This document shows, piece by piece, positions 46,199 to 58,466 of a stretch of 64,000 bases of DNA; within the stretch, counting starts at the first letter, position 1, and every line of letters begins with the position of its first letter. The stretch spans positions 207,303-271,302 of the forward strand of contig UESW01005036.1 of assembly GCA_900491605.1 (NCBI GenBank), read 5' to 3'. The position numbers and the translations under genes were made by a program. The notes beneath the pieces are model-generated. The model was not told where the DNA came from and did not search any database. It saw only the letters and a program-made list of their open reading frames with translations. The stretch is from Calamus simplicifolius. Lineage: Eukaryota; Streptophyta; Magnoliopsida; Arecales; Arecaceae.

Positions 46199-46504
46199 CT
46201 AAGAAAAATTGTGTTGGGTGTTATGGTCATCATGACATAGTTAAAATTAACGTTAAGAAAATCATGCGAAACTAACAGATTAATCATTGAGAATTGAAAC
46301 TGAAACATGTTGAACCATAACTTCACTGAGAATACATTACATTTGAAATTCTTAATTAAGACAGTCCGTTCATTTGTGATCATGGAAAAACTCTTTCCCG
46401 AGAAAATGAATGTAGGCTTATCAAGAAGATTATGCTGTTATAAATCATTGTTTTCTTCACTTCACATCTTATCTTATGATTTTAAATAATATTGAATCAA
46501 CAAC

Positions 46505-46506
46505 TC

Positions 46507-46570
<64 letters not shown>
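46505..46570. repeat. (CT)n(TA)n microsatellite
   Basis: About ten CT units followed by about 22 TA units. Copy A has only a few CT units at the same place. Confidence 0.9.
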
Positions 46571-46572
<2 letters not shown>

Positions 46573-46692
46573 CCAAAAGAAATTTCTTGAGATAACATTG
46601 CAAACATTTGAAAATTTTCAAGATAAAGCGCAGAGTATCGTGTTTACGAGCCTTCTACCCGACGGAACGGCCGAGTACGGACGTAACGGAAC

Positions 46693-47166
46693 CTAACGAA
46701 CTAGAAATTCCCAACCATCTCTAATATAATAACACCAGGCCTTCTCATCCGAAAACCCAAAGCCTTTTCTTCTTCCTCCTTCTCCTCTTGTTGTTTCCCT
46801 TCTTCTCGACTGATTCGCTGCCTGGAAGAAGTCTTGGCGAAGCCCCTCCGCTGTTTCGCCGTTGCCGATCCACCACCGGCCATCATCCTCTTTTCCGGCG
46901 GCCACGACAAACGCCTTGCCCAGGTAGGTGGAGCCTCTAATCTCCATTCCCCATTCTTTGATTCTTGGAAGCTTGGTCTTGTAACCGAGCATCACTGGGT
47001 TGCCGTTCCCGTGCCCTCCTTCTCCGATCGACCGTCGGCTGGGTTCAAGTTCATGAAGCAGAGTCCTACTCTGGTAAAAGGACGCACAGAAGAGAAGAGG
47101 GTAATCGATCGGGTTTAATAAGCCTTTGACTTTGACGTAGGGGAGACCGTTGTCTTCTTGGTTCAA
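46693..47166 (-). CDS. Hypothetical 157-codon reading frame, copy B
   Basis: The paralogue of 29,335-29,820 with the same start and end. It lacks three of the Gly-Asn pairs. A +1 change at about 46,889 (cctcttttccgg versus ccttttttccgg type) and a -1 change at about 46,760 put the residues between them in a different frame (EDDGRWWIGNGETAEGLRQD instead of RMMAGGGSATAKQRRGFAKT). No family recognised. The difference weakens the case for either being a protein gene. Confidence 0.25.
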   Translation of the reverse strand: MNQEDNGLPYVKVKGLLNPIDYPLLFCASFYQSRTLLHELEPSRRSIGEGGHGNGNPVMLGYKTKLPRIKEWGMEIRGSTYLGKAFVVAAGKEDDGRWWIGNGETAEGLRQDFFQAANQSRRRETTRGEGGRRKGFGFSDEKAWCYYIRDGWEFLVR

Positions 47167-48549
47167 TTGAACCAGGTTGAACCGTGAGCCAAGCTGATTA
47201 AATCAGGCCGGTTCAGGTCGGTTTAACCTGTAAATCAAGCCCCATCTGATTAGATCGAGCCAGATTCAATCCAATTGAGCCAATTCAGGCTACCTTGAGC
47301 CTGAGTAACCGAAATCAGATTCAAATTCGATCTGAGTGGACCCAACCTAATCCCAGAAAACTGAACCAAAACCTAATCTGATTCAAATTAGGCTTGCCAA
47401 TTGAGAACCAGATTGAAACCATTAAACCAAATTGAATATGACCCATAATTGAACCCTAATTAGAAGGGTTCTTGATTTAATTAAATACAATTTAACCTAA
47501 TTAAACCTTTATTGGTCTAATTGAATCGTAGTCAAATGGGAAATTGACCTAAATAGACCTTAATTAGTTTAATTAAGCCATTATTAGAGTAGTATTAGCC
47601 TAATTGAACCCTAGATAAGGAATATATAGCTTAATTAATTTTAATTAGAGAAGTATTACTCTAATTAGACCCTAATTAAGCTACTTTGAGCCTACAGCCA
47701 ATCTAATTAATTAAATTTTGATCCAATCAATTTGATTGGATCCTAAATTGATTTAATCGAGTTAGGATGAGTCCAAATCTATCCCTGAATTACTTAGGCC
47801 CAATCCAGTTAGATATTAATTGGGTTCCAAAATAAATCTAATCAGGTGATCTAACAATATTGAGGATTAATTGATGGATAACAATGAAATTTGGGTTAAT
47901 TATTATATGTGTTCATACATTTCTTGTTTAGTAAGAGCTATAGAGTAATTATTGTTATTGTACAAACCCTTGTGGATATATAAAGCTTTGCTTTTCTCAC
48001 TTGAACATATGCAATATAGTTAGTTGCTTGCATATATTTTATTAGTATGCATCATGGTTTTATATCTATCTTTTTATCAGTATGTTTTGACTATGTACAG
48101 GAACCCATACCCTTGTGGATATGTAAAACCTTGCTTATCTTACTTTTATATATACATACAAAATAGATGGTTGCGTGCATAGATTTTATTAGTATGTATC
48201 ATGGTTTTATACCCATTATTTTATCGGTATGTTTTGACTATATATGGATATAAATTATATTCCGCTATGATAGTATATGATTTCGAGATTATATATAGTT
48301 ATAACGCATCATATATTATGCTACCATTATTTTATAATATTAATGATGTGGATTTGAAATCTAATTTGCATATCAAAATATTAAAAGATGTGATGGGTAG
48401 ATTGAGAAAATAGCATGTAAACTAATCACCAAGAGATCTTGGCTTTGGGTAATCGCATGATTGATTTGATTTTTGGTGATAATTTAAATAAAAAAAGAGG
48501 CATGATATAAAAAAATGTATGATATAGAACCAATAGTGTGAGAGCCACC
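47167..48549. other. Copy B quasi-repetitive region
   Basis: Same content as 29,821-31,195 of copy A, with scattered differences. No gene. Confidence 0.5.
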
Positions 48550-48740
48550 GTGGTCATGAGATAGTTAAGTTTATACACATGGGGTATTAGTATAATTTGG
48601 CATTACTAGTATGTGTCTTATCTTAAGCATGCCTTGATGTACTGGTGGTCATGAGATAGTTAAGTTTATACACATGGGGTATTAGTATAATTTGGCATTA
48701 CTAGTATGTGTCTTATCTTAAGCATGCCTTGATGTACTGG
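48550..48740. repeat. Tandem duplication of about 95 bp, copy B
   Basis: Two tandem copies as at 31,196-31,387. Confidence 0.85.
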
Positions 48741-48780
48741 TTTGCCAATATATTTATATAGTACATTAGTATTATTAGTA

Positions 48781-51595
48781 CAACTGATTTGCTAGTATTA
48801 TTTGTAAATATAGATTTGGTTTCAAAGTGATGTAGTCTAATACTATGAAAGATAAAAGTTGGTAAAAGTTTATTATATATGATACCTGATTTTATAATGT
48901 GATATGATTTGCCTTATGATTTATTTTCTTATACATATTATATATAAAATATTTTATTACATATCCGTATGTATTCTAAAGATTTTTTTTACTGAACTGT
49001 GAACTCATATTGTATTCAACATATTATCTCTTCTACATAAGAATTATCATATTCAACATATTATTCTTCTATAGAAGGATTGGGAGATTGAGAGATTGAG
49101 CAATGCTTAGAATTGGTAGACAATTTTTGATTTCATAGTTGAGGGTTGGGAGACACCTCTAGAAGATTTTATGGTGGTATTGTTTGGATAGTTTTTGATT
49201 TCATGGTACAAATAATTTTGTAAGGATGAAATTAAATATAATTTCTTAAGAATAATGAATTGTATATTCATTTGATATCATGATTTAGTTGTATTTTTAG
49301 TATATTGTAAGGATAATAGGCCTCACATTTCTATGGTTGGATTTAGTTGTATATCTAGTTGTATAACTTAAGGATAAATAAGCCTCATATTTCTACAATT
49401 GAAAAATTAAAAAATTGCTAGGTTGTCTGGCATCTTCATGAATAGAGAGGTTTAAATTGGGAATGAAGAGTAGAGGATGCAATGTTAAAATTAAATATTA
49501 TATTTATTAATATATTTTAAATTGGGAATGAAGAGCAGAGGATCCAATGTTAAAAGATTTAAATGAAATATATATTTATTGAGGTACTTATTTGTAATTG
49601 TTTCTTATCTTTGTTTGAAATTTGAATGCAAGGGAACCAATTGAAATTAATATATATAGACATGTGTATATAAGTTTGTATTTTATAAAATATAATAGAT
49701 AAGATCTCTATTTAAAATTTCAGTTACATTCAGCAGAAACATTGTCCTTATGCATAGTACTTGCTAAGTATTACTATTTTTAATAAGTATTCTAATTAAG
49801 AGAATGATAGGTGTATACATAGGACATTAGTATTACTATTTTTAATAAGGATTCTAATTGAGAAAATGATAGGTGGCTAGCTAGGGCATGCATATCCATA
49901 TATTCCCCTTAGGATCATAAATGGTTTGTATGGTTTGTATAAATTCTTTTTCAATACCCCTATCCAATATATTTAGTAAAACTTTTTTTTTGGATAACCC
50001 TTTATTTTGATTTAAAAAGCCATAATTCTATACTTGTTACTGCATAAAGTAATCACTTGTAATAGTATTTTTTCGTAAGATTACTTTTGGGAGAAAAAGA
50101 GAGAATGCGAACCTTTACCATATTCTATCCTCCCTGCTTATACTCTCTTTTAGGATATTTAGAATCCTAATCATATTCTCTTATTGCTTGTCTCTTGAGT
50201 CTTGAGGGATTATAAGGAGTTGTAGATCAACTTATAAGTTTTGGATACCAATAATTGGAATTATAGAATAAGTTAAGTTGTTAATTAGATTACAAACAAT
50301 CTTATAATACTTTGGCTTATATTCAAAATAATTATAGAAGAAATTAAAATAGCTCAATTAGATAATAAAAATATTTTTCTCTTTTTCTTATCACACGACC
50401 TTCTTCCTCCATCACTACCTATCTCTCCACCCTTCTCCTTCACCCACTTCTTCACCCAAACACTTTTATCTCCATGTATATTGACTGTTTTGATTTGGCA
50501 TTCAATCTTTTGCCATTAGTAGCTTCAATGATGACCTCTTTACACATAACATTTTATCTCTATATATGTTGAGTATTTCAATTTGGCATTTAGACATGAA
50601 GTATTAATGGAATGTTTGTAACAAACATTTCTTTTCTCAAATTCTTAAAATGGTAAGCCAACTACCATAATTGAAATTGCTTTGCAACTTGAGATATAGT
50701 GTAACTTTAATTACAAAAAGCTCCAAACAACTCCTTTGCATATTCTCTCCCCCCTCTCCTCTCTTACCCCCACATCCCTCGAGAGGCCATACTTATTTAT
50801 TAGTCATTATCAATTATAGAGGAAAAATAGTTGTGCCTATGAAATCTATTTAAAATGGTTTTAAACTCTTGCCACTAGCATAGCTAAAGAATTCAACCAT
50901 CAAAATACAACTTAGGCACAATATATGTTAAATTAAATGATTACATTATAAGTTTAGTGTTTAGTTATTTTTAGTAAGTTGTGCATTTCAATAATCAATT
51001 CTTTTCATAAAAATAAAAAATAATCAATCTATTTTATAAAATAAAAAAAAATATGCTATATTTTATTCATACGATTTAAATAATAGAATTAAAAATTGAA
51101 AATCCACAATACTCATATTTATTGTTTGCTTAGTTATTTTTTTTTTATTTTGAAGATTTTATAAAATAACATGGTTCAATTGATTGACCCAATGATTGTA
51201 ATAGTGAACCATGACCCAATGAATTGGTAGAATTAGACTCTTGTGCAAGTTTAATAAGATATAGCTGTAAATAGGTCTAGCTCTTCTGCACTAGCTTTCA
51301 TGAATGAATTTTAATTTTAGATTCCGGTGTAGCTCATCACTAATTGGATCAAGTAGGTTAGCCCATGAAAAACACGTTAGACCTAAATAGGTCATGCAGG
51401 TTGGTTGTAGTCAATCATGACCTAAATGTAACTCAAAACATTGATATTTAAGTTGGGTTTTGTAACTCCAAATATTTATATTCAATGAGATTAGTTTATA
51501 TGAGAACTTGCTTAACAATTCGAAAAGAGATATGTAGTATATATATATATATATATATATTGAGTATGTATATCAAAAGATCAAAACATTGATAT
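48781..51595. other. AT-rich intergenic DNA
   Basis: No gene recognised. Short internal repeats occur: ttaaattgggaatgaagag at about 49,452 and 49,516; tattactatttttaataag at about 49,769 and 49,831. The text tattgagtatgtatatcaaa at 51,559, next to a (TA)n run, foreshadows copy C. Confidence 0.45.
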
Positions 51596-52252
51596 TTTAG
51601 TTATTAATTTGTAGGTTTATTTATTTATAAAAAAATATATTGAGTATGTATATCAAAAGATCAAAAAAATCAAATTTTAAAGTCTTTTAGGACATAGAAA
51701 AATTAAAAATAAGGACTGCTTCTGATTTGAGATTTAGATAAACCAAAAATAATAATAATAATAATAATAATAATAATTAATTCAATTACAATTTTGATTT
51801 CAAAACAAATAAGTAGAGAAAATAAGTGATTTCCATTCCAATTTTGATGAAATTCGATTCTAATTCCAATGTTGAATCAAACATGCCTTAACATTACTTC
51901 AAACCATAGTAATTCAATATTTATTTGAGAGATAGGCATCTAAAATAATTAAAATTTGATAGTCCCACATTATGCTCTTATCTTCTCCCTACACTCTTTC
52001 AGCCCTATCCGAAACTCTCCTAGCTTGCACTCTCACCCACCCACACATATATAATATAATATAATATAATAAAATATATAGTTTTATAATAATTATCAAA
52101 TGTAGTAATCTTGCATTCCCAAAAAATTGAGTTAATTAATATTACCAGGACAAGCCAAACACTATATTATTGCATTAATTCTTGATAATCTGATTATCAA
52201 GTGCGAAATTATCAAGAAGTAATATTCTTGATATTATGTTATCTCGAATAAA
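51596..52252. repeat. Partial third copy (C) of the duplicated unit
   Basis: Starts tttagttattaatttgtagg and ends ttatctcgaataaa, matching copy A 18,663-19,327 and copy B about 43,920-44,588. Shared text such as aaggactgcttctgatttg makes it closer to copy B than to copy A. It stops abruptly and is followed by actgcagtcgctaagagag, upstream of the AHP-like pseudogene. Confidence 0.9.
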
Positions 52253-52625
52253 ACTGCAGTCGCTAAGAGAGACCGGCAAGTATTGATTCACTCGCAAGGA
52301 AATATCGATTTTCTTTCTCTTTTTTTTTTTATAAATTCATTGAATTTGTTATCTATTAATTTTGTTTCAAACTTTTCGGCCGATACTACTCTTCATAGCC
52401 TTTCGCCGTAAATTGTTTGGAGGAATCCATGTTATTTCTTCTATTAATTGTTATGTACAAATTATTTTTCTTTGGAACGTTAAATTTTCTTTAAACATAC
52501 TTTTTCAAAGTTCGTCCTCTAGTTTTGTCTTCAGATACAAGTGGAACCCCTACTGCAAGAATAATTCTTTCAGATTTTTACTCTATAAATTAAGAAGCTT
52601 TGGATCAGAGAAAAGAGGAGAAATC

Positions 52626-55490
52626 ATGGATCTGAAAGAACTTCAGAAAGAATATCGTGATTTACGTGGAAGTTGCTTTATGAAGTGAGTCATAGGTCTA
52701 CATAGTTCGAACCTTCTAATTTTCTATATTTTTTTTTTATTTTTTGATCGAAAGAAACTTAAATTTCCTCAAATGTTGACTCTTTGGCCTTGCAAAGGGA
52801 TATGTAGGCGAGTATTTCAAACAACTACAGCAGCTTGAAAGGGAAAAACCGGGTTTCTTAAATGATACGATGACTACCTACTTTAGTAATACAGAAAGTA
52901 CCCTCATGGAAATAGAAGAACTTCTGTAAGTTGCATCCACTCTACATCCCTCTTTATCTTTTCCTTGTCATGTAGCTTAATTATCAATGTTCTTTGCACC
53001 TAATGAAGAAGAGAAGAAAACGTGGATTACGACCAAATCGCCAATCATCTCATCAAGGTGAAAGGAAGCACTGCAAGGTAATCATATTATCTCATCCTTC
53101 GCAATTTTTTTTTTTTTTTGTCTCAAATGGAACTCATGATGCAAATTTTTTTGTAAGACTGATTTATGAAAATTCAGTCCCATCAAAAGTTGTTGCTTGG
53201 CTATCTATATTTCTTCTTCTTCTTCTTCTTCTTCTTCTCTTCCTAAAATATTTAGGACTAAATGTTAACATATTCCACAAGTGTGGTGTTCATACAACAC
53301 TATAATTAGGGCTACAATAAGTTGGGTTGAATCGGGTTAGATTATGCTTGATTTCAATCGAATATGATTTTACATTCAGTTCATAATTTTAAACCTAGAT
53401 CCAACCTATGATTCCAGTCCAACTCAAAATATCGAGATTCGGGATCGGATTGGATCAAGTCATATTTTTATTTAAGTCAAATATCTAACTGATAATCAAA
53501 TTTAGATTCATTAAAAAGTTTAAAAAGAGTCAATTGAAGCTTAACTTTTTTATTCAAAAGCATTTAATTCTATACAAATAAATAATTATTCTAAAGTTGA
53601 TAACTTATAATATTAAAAAATATTTATTGATATATTTAAAGACATTATAAATAAAATCTAAGAAAATAAATACTAAAAAATCTATTAAAATAAATAATAA
53701 ATATAAATATTTTGGTAATTAAGTGCAAAAAGATGAGAGAAAATCTAATTGTTAAGGTAAAATGTATTCAATAAATTGATAAAAATAATTAGAGTGAAAA
53801 ATAAGACTTATATAATTTATGTTTATGTGCCCAATTAAATCGGATCCAATTAAACCAAGTTGTGTCAAAAATCTGGGTACGAGCTAGCCATGAACCGCAA
53901 TCGATCGCCAGTGATCGATTAGTATATGGTTTGAAATGTCTTCCGATCCATTTGCTAATGAAGCGGCAACCATCGATTAAGCAACGAGGTCGTAATCAGT
54001 AGTCGGTCTGATCGAGAACATTGATTGACGGTTGAATAATATAGCCGTGATCACATAAAGTGTATAAATTTACTACTAAAAGAGACTTTCATTAGTTGAA
54101 CAACAGCCTAGTTTTTACTCGGGAGTTATATGAATTCCAACGAAGGCCCGGATAAATTGAAGAAAGATAAAGATGCTCCATCTACTTGAAAGAAACTGAA
54201 GTTATGCATTGCTGAGTTGTTGACCTTCTTATCATTTATAGACATCTTCTGGGACTGAGTAACCTAGGCCTTAGCTATTCATTATATATCCTTCTTTTTT
54301 ATTCCCAATCACAATATTTATTATATATTTTTATACTTGAGCAAAGAACTTTTTATTTTAGCTCAAAACATCTAAATATATAGGTTGCTATTTCATGACA
54401 AAATCTCCTCTATTTTTTTTTCTTATCATTATTGACATCTTTTTGACTCCGAAACTGAAGTATATGTGCTTGCATACTATATACAATTCTTACATAAAAA
54501 TAGTATGTAGAACTCATGATAATTTCCCCTCTAAAGAAACTATAATTATGCACACAACTTTTAGACCTATGCCAACAAATTGGTAATCAATACTGCATCC
54601 TATATGATGATGATATTTCATCTTAAAGAGCAAAATTATAATGCTTATCTATTGCCAAAATGCTGTTAATTCTGCTAACAGTTGAACTAGTAGCAAAAAA
54701 ATGCTTCCTTCGAAGAAGTAAATAAAAACTCTTTGGTATCACTTTTATTTTGTATTTTTTATTTTTAAAGGTAGAAGCACAAAATCTAATTTAAAAATAT
54801 ATTTAATTGCATTATTTTTTATTTTAAAAATAGCTTTCAATAGTTAAGAATAAAATGGAAGTGAAAAAAATAAAAAGCAATGGTGTCTATCAAATATCTT
54901 AATGGTGTCAATTAAGAAACATATAAATATAAAAATAAATTTTTTATTTTAAATGTGTTAAAAAAAATAACAGTGACAGCAGATGCAACCTAGCTAAATT
55001 GTTCTATTTTGTTTGTTTTACAGTGTTGGTGCTTTAAAACTAAATAGCATCTGCGCAGCATTTCAAAATTATTGCTCAAATGAAAGCAATGAAGGGTGAG
55101 TTTTTAATTATATATACATATTGTTCATATTTGTTCTATTTTGTTTACAAATTAAATTCACTGTTTGCTAGAAAAATAAAAGCCACATGCTTTCTCTTCT
55201 ATCCTTATTAGCTTTGCCATAGAAATCTCCACTTTAAAACACTAGTATATATGGCATTCTGCAGATGTTTGTTTGCCTACAAGAATTTATTCAACAGATG
55301 CGTCTCTTAAAGGATAACTTATACCGATATTCCAGGTATGAAAATGTCGTCCTTAAGCATATATAACGTGATGAAGATTTGTATATGTTTTGCTAAATCT
55401 TCCTTATGTTTACCTTTCATGACTCGCAGCGGGCTCATCTTATCAATGCACACAGTGGCAAACTCTAAAGAAGACTTTGCTAGATATTGA
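52626..55490 (+). pseudogene. AHP-like pseudo-HPt gene without the phosphorylated His
   Basis: Six exon-like stretches with splice consensus: 52,626-52,684 (MDLKELQKEYRDLRGSCFM), 52,798-52,925 (GYVGEYFKQLQQLEREKPGF, then NDTMTTYFSNTES), 53,009-53,077 (REENVDYDQIANHLIKVKGS), 55,024-55,095 (VGALKLNSICAAFQNYCSNE), 55,265-55,335 (LQEFIQQMRLLKDNLYR) and 55,430-55,490. Exons 2-4 join in frame as an HPt domain. The family motif HxHQLKGSS reads HLIKVKGST, so Ile replaces the phosphate-accepting His, as in pseudo-HPt proteins that inhibit cytokinin relay (AHP6, OsPHP). One base appears lost at the exon 1 donor (ATGAA|GTGAGT), and exon 5 is 71 nt, two shorter than the 73-nt exon of the gene at 11,334. 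The protein would be broken, so pseudogene is preferred. Exon 4 is 72 nt in both genes. Confidence 0.75.
53078..55023. other. Intron 3 of the AHP-like pseudogene
   Basis: About 1.95 kb. It holds a poly(T) run at 53,107-53,119, a (TTC)n microsatellite at about 53,211-53,240, and a decayed repeat (about 53,300-53,880) rich in ggattggatc, gggttgaatcggg and cggatccaatt words. No further exon seen. Confidence 0.5.
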
Positions 55491-56399
55491 TTGAAAATTA
55501 TGGTGGATAGAAGCTTTTGGCTGTCGATAGTACTTTGGTATCGTTATGCTAGGGAACATTTTTCTCTTAATGTGGTGTTTGAAGAGAACTTCTTCTCCTT
55601 CTGGTTTGTTAGAGAATTTCTCCTCCTCTTTCTGGTTGTGACAAACAGATAGACATATGGTTATTTTTCTTCCACTGAATACAGTTAATGGTAATTGATG
55701 TGGCTAAGTTCCATAAAATTAAAAGAGAGTAGTGGCCTTGTATGAATTTAAAAAAAAAACTCTCAACTTTGTTTTTAATATTTTTATTAAATATATCGAC
55801 TCATAAATTTATTTAATTAAGTATAATCTTAATTGCCAACAATAACTACTTAATATGATAGACATTAAAAAATAAAAAAGTCTAAGATGATATTATGTGT
55901 GAAAACTTTATTTATTTTTCTCTCATTTCAATGCTTACATAGATCCTTTCCCTGCGACTATCTTTATCTTCTACCATTGTCATCTCAATGCCTATTTCAA
56001 TATTTTTTATGTCCACCACGACAATTAAGACGGTCCGTCAAACTGCTATCGGTAGTGCTTACAAAATTATAGTTAATTAAAAAAATTTTATGAATTAATA
56101 TATTTAACTAAAAAATATTAAAAATTTATAATAAATTTATAAACTTTTGGCTTACTTACTCAAGATGTGGAAAAATTAATGGAATGGCATACCACAAGTA
56201 TTAACAAGCTTGCCAACGGGAACATAAACATTATTTCTCATACTAGATATTTGTAAATTTTTTTGCCATTTTGGAAAGACATTTTGATACTTGTAATATT
56301 GTTCTCATAATTAAAATGCTTCTCATATTTAAAATTGATGGGAAAGAATTTATATACGAATAAATATTAGTAGACTGTAATAAGCAACTGAATAATAAA
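55491..56399. other. Intergenic AT-rich DNA
   Basis: No gene or defined element seen. Confidence 0.4.
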
Positions 56400-56994
56400 T
56401 AAAATACACAAACCATACAATCACACGTAAAGAAAAAATAACCATGGGCAGATTAGAGACAAAGATTTACTATAAAATAATAAATATTCAAATCTCAAAG
56501 TTCCTTGCCTTATGTCACCAAAAAATACGGTCTCCTGTGTTACCTCCTTATTTTCTTTCTCTCTCTTCTTCTTTTGTTTTCTATGCTCCCATGGCACTTA
56601 GTGGCGGCTCCTCCAAAAAAAACCAAAAAGAAAGGAAAAATATACCTAATGGGCTGAATAAATGGGCCATGGGCCCAACAACCTCCCCTTCAACCCACTG
56701 TCGGCACATCTCTTGTCTTTCTTTTGACAAGATCTTTGTTAACATGTCTGCCCCATTTTTATTTATGTGAATTTTTTGAAGCTGCAACTGCTTCTCTTCA
56801 AACACATTTCGAATCCAGTAGTATCTAACATATATATGCTTTGACTTAAAATGAAAAGTTGGGTTCTTGCATAAGTAGATTCTTGCATAAGTAGATGACG
56901 CTCTGGCTATCACAATGTACCACATAATTTTTCTATTTTAGCCCCAATTCATGTAAGAATTCTTTCATTTACAGCATCTTCTTACAGATCTTGG

Positions 56995-57140
56995 TAGCAG
57001 CAATATATTTTGCCTCTGTGGTGGACAAAGCTACACACCTTTACAACAACATCTCCTTACAGACCTCGGTAGCAGCAATATATTTTGCTTCTGTGGTGGA
57101 CAAAGCTACACACCTTTAGACAAAGCTACACACCTTTACA
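56995..57140. repeat. Tandem duplication inside Copia RNase H
   Basis: The block cttacagat/cctcggtagc through acaaagctacacacctttac (about 65 bp) occurs twice, followed by a third short copy of acaaagctacacaccttta. Confidence 0.85.
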
Positions 57141-58329
57141 ACTGGATTGTCATGACACTGCTCCCCCTGTAAAAATAAGTATGAAACATGATATGGACTT
57201 TCTTGTATCAATATCTCTTGTTATATCTGATCTATGTAGCCAATCAGCATAGGTGGAACACCCCCAAAGCTTAAACAAACTTTGGAGCTTCTTCTGAGAT
57301 ATCTGAAGATCCACTTCATTGCTGCCTAATGCTCTTTCCTGGATTTGTAAGAAATCTGCTAGCAACACCCACTGCATATGAGATGTCTGGCTTCGTACAT
57401 ACCATCGCGTATATCAAACTTTCGACTGCTAAAGCATAAGGAACCTTCTTCATTTTTTTCTTCTCCTCATTACTTGAAGGACTCTGCTCTGAGCACAACC
57501 TGAAGTGACCTGCAAGAGGAGAACCAACTGGCTTTGCATTGTTCATACTGAACCTATCCAATACATTCTCAATGTACTTTTCCTGTGACAACCATATTTT
57601 CTTGGTTTTTCTATCATGGAAAACCTGTATGCTCTATCCTTCATTTCAAATGACCTCAGTTTTTTCTTCAACCTGTCAATTACATATATATCTTTCCTAA
57701 GGATAAACATGTTATCAACATAAAGTAGGAGTATGATAAAATCCTTACTAAACCATTTGATATACACACAATGATCTGAAGTCATTCTTTTGTATCTATT
57801 TCAGCCATAAATGAATCAATTTTTTGTACCACTGCCTTGGAGCTTGCTTCAGCCCATACAAGCTTTTTTTTAATCCGCTGACAAGATTTTCTTTACCTTT
57901 GACTTTGAAGCCTTCTGATTGCTCCATATAAATTTTTTCCTCCAAATCACCATGAAGAAAAGCTGTTTTCACATCTAACTGCTCAACCTCCAAGTCTAGA
58001 CTAGCAGCAATACATAGAACAATACGAATTGAAGATATTTTAACAATAGCAGAAAAAATCTCTTTAAAGTCAATACCTTTCTTTTGACCAAAGCCTTTCA
58101 CAACCAATCTGGCCTGAGTCTTTAACCTGAAAACCGACTTGTTCTTTAAAGGCTTCCTTCTTTTTGATAGTTTCACTAAATCATATGTGTGGTTCTTCTA
58201 TAAGGCACCTATTTCTTCCTGTATAGCTACTAACCACTCCTTTTTCTACTCACTTTCAACTGCCTCCTGGCAACATTCTGGTTCACCTTCATCAGTAAGC
58301 ATTATATATTCATCTGTAGAATACCTTTT

Positions 58330-58466
58330 GAAAGGTTGACATTGTCTGGTAGATCTTCTCAACTGAGGCTCTGTAGGCTCAACATGTCTTACAGTATTCT
58401 ATTGAAAGGTTGACATTGTCTGGTAGATCTTCTCAACTGAGGCTCTGTAGACTCAACATGTCTTAC
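58330..58466. repeat. Tandem duplication inside Copia linker
   Basis: About 68 bp starting gaaaggttgacattgtctgg and ending aacatgtcttaca is repeated at once with one difference (gtaggctc versus gtagactc). Confidence 0.85.

Larger units (their letters stand above)
43831..46692. other. Copy B unit sequence, no CACTA
   Basis: Collinear with 18,574-20,507 joined to 27,740-29,334. It includes the TATAA microsatellite (44,372-44,412), the empty CACTA site (45,768-45,770) and the deletion junction near 46,016. No gene supported. Confidence 0.6.
31433..48780. repeat. Segmental duplication copy B (contains Gypsy element)
   Basis: Begins with atttaagattatcgg as copy A does and ends attattagta before novel sequence caactgatttgctag. 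It has the empty CACTA site (GGA, 45,768-45,770), lacks about 760 bp that copy A has at 27,985-28,745, and has about 65 bp near 46,297-46,360 that copy A lacks. Single-base differences are scattered throughout. Confidence 0.9.
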
